DNA from: Setoptus koraiensis
Taxonomy: Eukaryota; Arthropoda
Direction of reading: 5' to 3'
Length of the DNA: 64,000 nucleotides
Assembly: GCA_048013815.1 (NCBI GenBank)
Contig: CM106586.1
Location: 23,498,001 to 23,562,000 of the forward strand
Shown: piece by piece, positions 53,895 through 62,768 of the stretch
How positions within the stretch are numbered: the first letter of the stretch is position 1
How the letters are laid out: every line of letters starts with the position of its first letter
The notes under the pieces: generated by a model
Told to the model about the DNA's origin: nothing
The model's input: only the letters and a program-made list of their open reading frames with translations
The model's database searches: none
Position numbers and translations under genes: made by a program

Positions 53895-55350
53895 CATTTC
53901 AATTGAAAATAATCAAGATCAATGATCTCATAAGTGCGAGTTGAGTGTTTATGACATCAACATGAATGTCACTATAAAAGCAATAATGATGATCGTTATT
54001 TTCATTATTACAATCGTTACTATTATTATTGCCATCATTATGGCCACAGTAATAGGATGTGCATGGCGTTAATTTGGCCAGCGGCTATATGCGCCAGTGC
54101 TCTGCTCTCTGTTATTATTCTCTATTATTGGTGAGTATGGAAATGAGTGGGCAGACGACAGCTAGACAGCTTTGTTGACTTTCATTTCGACACGGCGACA
54201 GACAATCAATTAACTAATCAGCGATTAATTTATTGTTACTACTTGTTAATACTTGTTAGCTCAATACTGTGGCGCAACCGAGTCAATTCAATTGATTCAA
54301 CTACCTGCTCACGCTCATCATTATCATTGTTTTTGTTGTCTCACCTCTGTCGGCAGTACATCATCGTAATGCCTTTTTTATCACCCACTCTCTTCGTTTC
54401 AAACGAATAACTATTAACTGCAAAACTGCATTGATGAGACTCTCACTCGAACTGGATAATTTTGTTACAAAGTGTCGGCCATTATTGTTAATGTCAATCG
54501 ATTGTGTTCTGCACCAGATAATAAATGATAATAACAAACAACGTGACTGAGTTATCATGATGTCGTTGTTATGGCGCCATCATTGCAACATTTGTCGCTC
54601 GAACGTATATCGTATGGGTCGATCCAATATTTTGTCCAATAAACATTGGACCGAATGTCCGACTCGATCGGATTTTATTTCGTTATTTAAACAGCCAATC
54701 ATCGATGAGGCAAATCTCAGAACATAGCCGTCTGACTGCAGTCAGCCAATCAAATGGCGAGACGCGAGACGAGGTGACGCTTTCGAACGCGCAGTGAGCG
54801 AACAAAGTTGGCATGCATTCAGTCTCGCTCCCGTTCCATCGAGGCCTGTGGCATACGTTGACCAGACCTCATATAGGGTCACTTTGTTGTGTCGGACGAC
54901 TCGTGACTGTTATAGGTCACTAATGTTGTTCAATTGTTATTATACTCCCTGTGTATGTGCGTGTGACTTGCATCAGCATCTCGCGTTTACCATCGGCTAG
55001 CATCAGCTAGTTTTTGGCATCCAATTTGAGTTAGTCTGTTGGTCTGTCTGAGTTGAGTTGAGTTGAAATTTATTTATCTCACTAGTTTGTATGCTGCGCT
55101 GTCAGTGAGTTTGCTAAACTCAATTTAATTTATGTGCCCAGAGTAGCCGCTGTTGTTGTCGTTGTTGCTGCTGTTGCTGCTGTCGTTGCTGTTGTTGTTG
55201 CTGCTGTTGTTGGCGTCGTCGTTGTTATGTAAGCAGCGAACGAAGCAAGAGAGCAAATAATCGCACTTCTTCGCTCGGATCTTCGCTCGGCTCTCACACA
55301 GTCAGCGCCAGCCATACATTGGGCAAACAAGTTGCCTTGTAATTCTTTTT
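53895..55350 (+). repeat. Paralogous noncoding block C2 (upstream of Antp)
   Basis: Inverted relative to C1 and in the same orientation as C3. It includes the conserved ~160-bp core (53920-54055, AAGATCAATGATCTCATAAG...), the ATTAACAATAATGGCCGACA-type landmark near 54475, ATATAGGGTCAC...TATAGGTCAC (54873-54922), CAATTTAATTTATGTGC near 55120 and a CTG/TTG tract (55146-55222). It sits 5-6.5 kb upstream of the Antp exon. A regulatory region or distal leader/promoter is the likeliest role; this is inference. Confidence 0.75.
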
Positions 55351-55506
55351 CGCTCGCATTGGTCCGCTTCGAAGCATCACGATCGAACACACACGCCACT
55401 CGAGCCACCTTCTTGTGGTATTCGCGAAGCTCTTTTGGAGCCAGCACCAATTCCAACCGATCGCTCCATCATCACCGAATCGATCCATCCACGATGACAG
55501 CGGCGT

Positions 55507-55521
55507 CCTGTAGGGGGCGCT
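55507..55521 (+). promoter_or_regulatory. CTCF-like motif
   Basis: CCTGTAGGGGGCGCT, one mismatch from CCASYAGRKGGCRSY and close to the vertebrate-type consensus. It lies between the C2 block and the Ubx-like gene. Confidence 0.35.
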
Positions 55522-56710
55522 CACTGACGACCAAATCGACCGCCAGGTGCGTGAAAGTGAGTGTGCACATTGACAACTGGGCGCAATGAGACCTCACCTC
55601 AGCACAAAATCAAATGATGTCCTCCGGCTGTAAAGACCAATAAAAAACAATTTACGATCACACTCACACACAATGAGCGATCAGTCAGTGTGTAAAACGG
55701 CCTTCGAGTGTCATTGGCGGTTTTACAAACAGCTGACTGGACTGACCGACTGACTGACCGTTATATCGGTATATATCAAATCGATTATAACTGATAACTG
55801 GCGGACAACAGCTCACCTATGGATAATGAGACATATGTGAAGTGCTGGGCAGCGAGCGCTGATTCGCAAAGATATGAGCCAACATTTCTCGAGTGACATT
55901 CTCGTGTAGAGCCCGTTTGAAAATGCACTGATGGCAAGCCAGCCATCGGTCTGCTCTTTTCCGGTTTCTCTAACAAAGTTACAATGTAGCTTGTTTCAGG
56001 GATATTTGCCACTGGCATTGGATGCTAGATATTAGATTGCCAGATCTATATCAAATGATCGATATTGTGGCCCGATTCCGCTTGCCCGCCCACCGTCGAC
56101 ATGGTCAATATAGGCGCAACCATCGGCGCGCACGTTCGACTGGCCGTTGCAATTGATGCATCAAAACTAAATTGATATATTGATATGTGCAATGTGTGTG
56201 CTCATCCGTGATGGTCTTTTGTGATTGGCGACTTTGAGAGGCACAAGATGCAAGTTGATCAATCGAAGTGAGCGCAAGTCGAAAGCGCCCAGCGAATCGG
56301 CGCCTATAACGACTAACTCCGCCAAGTTGAATGAACTCGATCCAATCGAAAGATTGCCCAGTCCAATGCCCGACGACTCGACTCGATCGAGCAGTAGGGC
56401 ATCCAAGAAGCGCATCAGTCTATCCGAAGAAAAAAACGTTCTTTTTTTCTCGCAATGAATGCTCAAGAAAAAAAATTCTCAAAAGAGGATTCCTCAAAAA
56501 AGACTTCCCGAAAGAAGAAAAATGATAACTGAAAACTGGATGAGTGAGTGATTTTATGAATCCATCTGTGACGCATAACTGAATTGTTTACAACTGAATT
56601 CACGAAATACGTTTTTCTTCACCGCAAATCGCGGCAGTTTTGCCAGAGAAAGCAGAAAATAATTCCATTCACGATGCCTCGAATGCCGCGGCTAACGAGG
56701 CGTTCATTTG

Positions 56711-56716
56711 TTTATT
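56711..56716 (-). terminator. Candidate Ubx polyadenylation signal
   Basis: AATAAA on the minus strand about 290 bp past the stop. A GTGAGT donor-like sequence (56999-57004) directly follows the stop, so a 3' UTR intron cannot be excluded. Confidence 0.25.
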
Positions 56717-57006
56717 TGTTGTTGTGACGACTCAATGACTCATTCATATGGACGATAAGTTGAACAGTTGTATACATTGTAGACATGTGATCGAACATGA
56801 AAATCACTCGAACAAGTTTTTCACGAGAACGTGTCAACGAAAAACTGTTTAGTCGAAAAAAAATTTTCTGAAAAATTGCTCACACGCAGAAAGACAGGTA
56901 AAAACAGAAAGAGAATTCTGAAATATTGATGCAGAGATAGTGCCGAATAAAATGACAGAATCACGAGCCCAAATGTGGAATAGGATGCCGTGCAGTTGAC
57001 TCACCA

Positions 57007-58536
57007 TTATCGCTGCTTGTGGTTGCTGTGATGATGCTGAGACGATCTAACCAAGGTGCCGTGTTGTTGCTGTTGCGAAGACGCCGACGACGACGATGTT
57101 GTCCTGTTGGCATTTGCCGACGACGACGTTGTTGTGGTTGGCGCTGTTGTGGTCGTTGACGACGATGATTGATTTGTTGTTCTCTCTTGTTCGTTTAGAT
57201 CTTTCACAGTTTGATCTTCTTTCTTTTTTTTCATGCGCCGATTCTGGAACCAAATCTTAATTTGGCGTTCGCTCAATGTGAGCGTATGCGCCAATTCAAT
57301 CCTTCTTCTTCTTGTCAAATATGCGTTCATTCTGAACTCTTTCTCTAACTCGAGCGTCTGAAAACGGGTATACGTTTGCCTGCCGCGCCTCCTAACGGTG
57401 GCACCAGTCAAATAGGGAGGTAATGTTCCATTGATCATCCACGGATAAGCCGATTGATAGCAAGCTGCGTGATGCAATGCAGCGGCTTGTTGCGCAACAC
57501 TAGAATGATGCTGTTGGGCCTCTTGATATTGTCTGGCGACGGCCACGTTGACAGCGTTGGCGACATTAATGGAGCTGGGCGAATTGACGGCAACGGCGGC
57601 CGCCGCGGCCGCACTGACCGCCGCCGCCGACTGTTGCTGTTGGTGGTGCGACTGATGATTATAGGCGCCAACATTGTGCTGATGATGCGACTGCTGCATG
57701 GAGGTTGTATGGTGTTGCTGATTGCTTCTCTGGTGGTGCGGCTGGTGGTGGTGGTTTTGTTGCTGCTGGTGCTGTTGTTGATGTTGGTGGTGTTGCTGTG
57801 ACAATGCCACTGATTGACCGGCCACCGTTGAGCCGACCTCTGACGATAGATTGTTGTTGTGGCTGTGGTTGTTGTTGTTGTTGTTGTGGAGATGTTGCTG
57901 CTGCTGCAGTGTCGTGGGTGACAAATTCGCAGACGATTTGATATGCACTTGTTGTTGCTGCTGCTGAGTGAATTGCTCTTGATGTAAATCAAGCTGTTGG
58001 TGTTGGAGGTGATGAAGCTGCTGATGCTGCTGTTGCTGTTGTTGGTGGTGCTGGTGGTTGTGATGCTGCTGGTGCTGGTGCTGATGGTGTTGTTGGTGGT
58101 GGTGCAATTGATGGGGTGCTTGGTGATGCTGCTGTTGTTGCAATTGTTGTTGCTGTTGTTGTTGTTGCTGATGTTGAAAGTGTTGCTGATAAGTGTGCTG
58201 CTGCTGTTGTTGATGACTCTGAATTGTGTCCGGCGTGATGTTTGCCGTGAGTGTTGGCGTCGATTGAGGACTCACCGCGCTCGCCAGCATGGTGGCATCG
58301 CCCGCGCCCAAACTGACCGGCGACTGATGGTGATAATTGTGAGGTAGGCTCCCATTTGTGACTGGACTAGCCGAGTGATTGAAATGATGATGATGATTAT
58401 TGTTGTAGTTGACCCTAGATTGAGTGGCTACGGTAGCCGCTGCGCTTGCTGCTGCCACAGTCATTGCCGATTGTTCATTATGCGACACAACAGGATTGTA
58501 TGGTAGATAATCGGTGGCGGCCTCAGTTATGTTCAT
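57007..58536 (-). CDS. Ubx: Ultrabithorax-like Hox factor, hexapeptide and homeodomain in one exon
   Basis: Predicted 509 aa, nuclear, one uninterrupted frame from ATG 58536 to TAA 57007. YPWM is at 364-367, the homeodomain at 382-441 (57393-57214), and directly after it comes [10 protein letters not shown], matching the UbdA peptide (QAIKELNEQE) of Ubx at seven of ten positions. The homeodomain starts [12 protein letters not shown] and keeps [11 protein letters not shown] and Gln50, but is diverged ([29 protein letters not shown]): about 50 of 60 match Drosophila Ubx and 51 match abd-A. The peptide and the place next to Antp favour Ubx; abd-A is the alternative. The tail is Ser/Thr-rich, unlike the Ala/QA-rich insect tail. 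Residues 1-~190 are shared with Antp. The middle is Gln/His-rich with a poly-Ala stretch. No intron lies between hexapeptide and homeodomain, unlike the other two genes. Confidence 0.82.
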   Translation of the reverse strand: MNITEAATDYLPYNPVVSHNEQSAMTVAAASAAATVATQSRVNYNNNHHHHFNHSASPVTNGSLPHNYHHQSPVSLGAGDATMLASAVSPQSTPTLTANITPDTIQSHQQQQQHTYQQHFQHQQQQQQQQQLQQQQHHQAPHQLHHHQQHHQHQHQQHHNHQHHQQQQQQHQQLHHLQHQQLDLHQEQFTQQQQQQVHIKSSANLSPTTLQQQQHLHNNNNNNHSHNNNLSSEVGSTVAGQSVALSQQHHQHQQQHQQQQNHHHQPHHQRSNQQHHTTSMQQSHHQHNVGAYNHQSHHQQQQSAAAVSAAAAAAVAVNSPSSINVANAVNVAVARQYQEAQQHHSSVAQQAAALHHAACYQSAYPWMINGTLPPYLTGATVRRRGRQTYTRFQTLELEKEFRMNAYLTRRRRIELAHTLTLSERQIKIWFQNRRMKKKKEDQTVKDLNEQERTTNQSSSSTTTTAPTTTTSSSANANRTTSSSSASSQQQQHGTLVRSSQHHHSNHKQR

Positions 58537-58700
58537 CTTCTCGTCATCTTCGTCGTCTGAGTTTTCAATCAATTTTAATTACAATCGACGATTACAATTA
58601 TTGTGTGTTCTGTGTGTTTTGATTATTTCACTGCGATTTCGAATGGCTTTAATTTCGTCTCGGTCTTTACGATTTTCATCCTCTTACCTTGCGTTGTGTG
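57946..58700 (-). repeat. Shared 5' module, Ubx copy
   Basis: Partner of 48072-48830. In the first ~110 codons only one residue differs (Ala27 in Antp, Val27 here). Upstream, similarity covers the leader to just past a GTAAGAG, beyond which the sequences differ. Confidence 0.9.
58623..58687 (-). other. Putative leader mini-intron / upstream ORF of Ubx
   Basis: CGCAAG|GTAAGAG donor (from 58687) and GCAG acceptor (ending 58631) would define a 57-bp intron. Unspliced, an ATG at 58679 opens an 18-codon ORF (MKIVKTETKLK..., TAA 58623-58625) whose first part matches the Antp one. Confidence 0.35.
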
Positions 58701-60087
58701 TGCGTTTGCATAAAAGTAAACATAAGATATTAACAATCCGACGATTTCTGGCAAGCTGTTAGCTAACATAACAACAGTGGATGTGAATTTGAGCTCTCAC
58801 TTTGACTGTAACATTTTCAAACTGACTTGTTTGCGTGACTCATCACTTGGACTTGACTTTACTTCGTTGCGAGTTGAGTCAAGTCGGGCAACAAAACTTG
58901 CCATCCATTGCGTCTGCACATGCGCAAAAGGCCGTGCCCGCTGTGGCTCTGGTTGCTGGTTTACACAGTGACATCATTCCTGGCACTCTGGTGGTCAGAT
59001 CCCGCAGATAAACCAGCACAACCGATACTAGAATCGAGCACCCATTTCAGAGATGTTTTTCGACATATTTTCCGAAAAAAAAACGATAATAATTTCGATA
59101 TTTATTTTCCGAAATAATGGAGCTTATTTTTTCAGTGTCCTCTCTCGTTCTCTAGTTATTGAGTGGTTTTTCGAGATTTTCTTTACTTTCTTTCCATTTC
59201 GAACAGAATTTCGTCAGGACGTAAATAATGAAATCATTCTGCTCGAATGTCGCCAGTCGGTGGAATGCTCACTCCGCTGTCTTGAGATGCACTCAATCAG
59301 CCAATAATGATCCGCGAAGTGGACGAAATATTATAGAAAATTGAGAGAATCTTGTATATTTCGCTGTTTCCATGACGAAATTTTCTAAATCCTGACTCCA
59401 CAGAATGGTGGTGTGAACGCGTACACGACCACACATGCTACCTGCAAATTGCGATGATGAATAAATTGCGAGAAATCGAACGGCAATATAATTTGAATTA
59501 TCATGTTGTCTGGTGGCTACTGGTGGCTAATCGAGGCCAATTGATGACCGAGTTAGTGCAAATTTTACATTGAGCAGCATCTGAAACGCTACACTGTAAA
59601 TGAGCAGCTTCAGTATATATCTATTAGTTGATAATGGTGCTGGGATCGACATTAAATCATTTTATTAGTATCACACGGTGCGTTATTTTTTCAATTTTAA
59701 CGCAATGCAGTAGCTGCATCGTCCACTGCTACAGGTGAGATGTGGAGGTTGCATATGCAGGTTATGGCAAGGATGACAGGTAAGAAGACTGCTGAAAATC
59801 AGTAGCATCAAGATCAATGATCTCATAAGAAGTTGATTGCATGACAACATCAATGTCACCATAAAAGTAATAATGATCATCGTTGTTTCCATTATTACAA
59901 TCGTTATCATTATTATTGCCACTCTCATAGTGAGACTCTCGCAAGGAGTGTGCGAGTTTGTTTTGCCCACAGGCTACACAGCTATTTTGTACTGTAACAG
60001 TTGGTTGGCATTGCAAATTGCTCGAAAATGAAAAGGCAAACATTATACAAACATTAGGTTACGTAACTCTCTCTCTGCCTACCTTTA

Positions 60088-60149
60088 TGTCTCTGTGTTT
60101 GTGTGTCTAATTTATCAATTTATCAATTAGACACACAAACACAGAGACA
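60088..60149. ncRNA. Perfect hairpin, 25-bp arms and 12-nt loop
   Basis: Bases 60088-60112 are the exact reverse complement of 60125-60149; the loop is TATCAATTTATC. At 62 nt it is the size of a pre-miRNA, but perfect pairing and GT/CA-rich arms are also what a small palindrome or a folded-back microsatellite would give. The inner part (TTATCAATTAGAC) is shared with C1 at about 44770-44785. No known miRNA seed is recognised. Confidence 0.3.
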
Positions 60150-61141
60150 ATCTGAATTAACTGATCGAGAGTCATATCTGAGTCGTTTATATTTAAATGA
60201 ACTACCTGTTTTTCAGAGCTACTCACACTGTTTATTGCCATTACGATTATTATTGATGGCACATGCTTAGTGGTTATGACTGTTTGCACTTTTATTCCTT
60301 TCATTTGAGCCTGGCTTCATTATTATTACCTCTATTTAATTATCAATTGATGATACACTTAGCTTGTTAGCAGAACTTATAAGCGCGCACCGATAGTAAC
60401 AATAACCTATTTTTATTATTACCTGAATGGCCCGATATTTACAATGTTCATTCGCAGACAGTTTATGTTCATCTTAAACGAGACCATAAAAAAGATAATA
60501 GTACAATAATGAGCACCATTGCAGTAACCTCTGCGTCCAAATTGTTGACTGTTAGTTAATCTGTAAGGTGTCATGGAGATGACACAAACTAACCACTGCC
60601 AATTGAAATCAATTGACTAAACTCTTATTGAGTGTTTGTTGCAAAATAACAATATACATATATATATATAAAAATAACCAACTAAAGCGACCGAAACGAG
60701 ACTGGACCAAGATATCGGCTCATTCGATCCATTGAACTTGATGCCGCAACCGGAAATGGCAAACTCTACATATCTCTGCATGATGGCTATCACCATATCA
60801 ACATCATATCTAGCGAAACCACTTTAATGGCCAGTTAACAATTGAACGATTTATATTCTATATTTTTCTAGTTTTCTAGTTCTAGTTAATGCTTTTTCTT
60901 CTCATAATTATTATTCTTTGTTCTGTTTCGAGACGCTGTCCATGTAAAACTGACACTCCGAAGATTAGAATATTACATTTCGGCCCGAACTAAACAGATT
61001 TGGAGCAGGCTGTGGCCGATTGTGTTGATCGTATGAGCCGAAGGCAACAATTCATACATTTGATAGATGGCGAAAGACAATGAACAAATATAGGGTCACT
61101 TGCGTGTGAGCCATTCCAGCAACTGTTATAGGTCAGCTAGT

Positions 61142-61205
61142 TTGATGTTGCTGTTGCTGCTGCTGTTGTTGCTGTTGCTGTTGCTGTCGTTGTTGCTGTT
61201 GCCAG
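61142..61205. repeat. CTG/TTG triplet tract
   Basis: About 60 bp of CTG and TTG triplets within C3. A second GTT/GCC-rich tract is at 61366-61440. Confidence 0.75.
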
Positions 61206-62202
61206 TGGTGCGATTACCACCACTAGCAGCCAGTTTTCGGCAGTCATTTTGAGCGAGACATTGAGTGGATCGGCGCTTCGATTTTCTTTCCATTTTGCTG
61301 GCTTGTTTGCTGGTGTCAGTGAGTCCGAGCCGAGCCTAATTTATGTGCTGGTGTTGGCGTTGGCGTTGCCCTGGCCGTTGTTGTTGTTGTTGCCGGTGTC
61401 GTTGCTGTTTCTGCCGCTGCCGCTGCCGTTGCTGTTGTTGGCGTGATTGTTGCGAGCAACGAATCGGAAAATAATGGAAAAAGAATCAATCCTGTTGTTA
61501 GAGCGGCTTAAGCGAGTGCAGCGTCTCGGATGCAGCCAAGCAAAGTCTCGAACGCTCGCATCGGCTAATGGCCACTGCCGGCACCGGCCAGCCAGCGAGC
61601 AAGTTACATGAAAACTGTCGGAAGAGTGCACTTTTCCAACAGTTTTCCAACAGTTTGCATTGGGCAAGAGCCCGCCACTCAGATTAGTTGTCGCTGGCAA
61701 GTTTGTTTGGTTGCGCTGGCAAGACAATGAGCAACTAAAGTAGCGCCAAAGCAGAGCCAAAGTGAAGCCAGCCAGACGAGATTATCTTGGCATCTTCGTT
61801 TATCGAATGCAGGATATTTGCATGTTTTGGGCGCCAGACCATCGCTGTTTCATTTGTCAGAAGAGATGAAACGGGAAACATTCGTTGCGCTTTGCTGTTG
61901 TTTCACTTATCACCATTTTATGCTCTCCGCCGGCTCATCTGCATCTCGCTCCAGTTAAATCAATCAGACGGCCATCGCGATAGGCATTTTCAGATTTTCA
62001 GGTCGCCAGCGTTGCATTCTGAAAATCTTATTCTGATTCGCAAAATTCTCAATGTTGAGCGCCGAACAGGCACTGATTTCGGATTTCGAATTTCGAATTT
62101 TAGATTTCGGAACTCGGACTTGTGACGAGCAACAGCCGGTGGCCTCCGTTTGTTTTGTCAGAATTGTATTGTCAATCCGCCATCACGACATACCGTGGCC
62201 GT

Positions 62203-62220
62203 ATCAGCTGATCAGCTGAT
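62203..62220. promoter_or_regulatory. 18-bp palindrome with two E-boxes
   Basis: ATCAGCTGATCAGCTGAT is a perfect palindrome containing CAGCTG twice, a possible paired bHLH site. Confidence 0.3.
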
Positions 62221-62700
62221 TGTCATCTATTGGTCGGGTCAGTGTGTGGGTCAGTGAGTGACCAGGTAACGGGGAAAAATAGATGGAACGGGCGCACCCA
62301 AATCTGTGCGCGGCTCAATCTGTTTGCCCTTGAGGTGTTTGCAATTAGTTGCTGGTCAGGTTTTTGTTTGATCCAGTTCAAAGCACCAAAGTCAACACAC
62401 AGCCAAAGGGTCATCGAACCAGAACCGAAACGATAAAAGTGGCCACGAGACGAGTGTACGGTGGCGATAAAAAGATTTGCACACAGGTATACAAAAAGAG
62501 GGCAACATGACAATAATAAATTAATTTGCCGTGCCGTGTCAAGTTCAAAATCAAATCACCAGATCATTGGCGCGATTGGGAGGCCGGGATCGGCGCCGCC
62601 GGCACCACCGGCCGCGCCAGCAGCGACACTGTGTCCACATTGACACCAGATTTGCCGGGTTTACTGTTGCCCGCTTTTCTGGCCGCTCTCTGGCGCTTCT

Positions 62701-62768
62701 CCGGCCAGCTCCGTGGGCCAGTTCCGTGGGCCGGTTTCGCGGGCCAGTTTCGCGGGCCAGCTCCGTGC
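62701..62768. repeat. 12-13-bp GC-rich minisatellite
   Basis: Five units alternating TCCGTGGGCCAG and TTTCGCGGGCCAG. Confidence 0.75.

Larger units (their letters stand above)
48831..57006. other. Antp-Ubx interval
   Basis: Holds the presumed Antp promoter region, a TG microsatellite (48999-49044), a candidate three-exon gene (50018-50961) with repeat D over its 3' end, a CT/GTT tract (52459-52520), block C2 (53895-55350), and CTCF-like motifs (51837, 55507). From 52600 to 53890 and from 55550 to 57000 I see only AT-rich single-copy sequence with no supported gene. Ubx transcripts end at the right edge. Confidence 0.5.
59790..61480 (+). repeat. Paralogous noncoding block C3 (upstream of Ubx)
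   Basis: Same orientation as C2 but more diverged. Landmarks: AAGATCAATGATCTCATAAG core (59808-59945), CCACAGGCTACA near 59970, TTATCAATTAGAC within the hairpin, ATATAGGGTCAC...TATAGGTCAG (61088-61136), TAATTTATGTGC near 61338 followed by a GTT/CTG tract (61366-61440). It starts about 1.1 kb upstream of the shared 5' module. Confidence 0.65.

Noticed and set aside
55130-55456. Minus-strand frame of about 108 codons in block C2
   Set aside because: The frame is not kept in the paralogous C1 sequence, and half of it is a triplet tract.
57007-58536. Reading the third Hox gene as abd-A
   Set aside because: The homeodomain alone cannot decide, but the KDLNEQE peptide and the position next to Antp favour Ubx.
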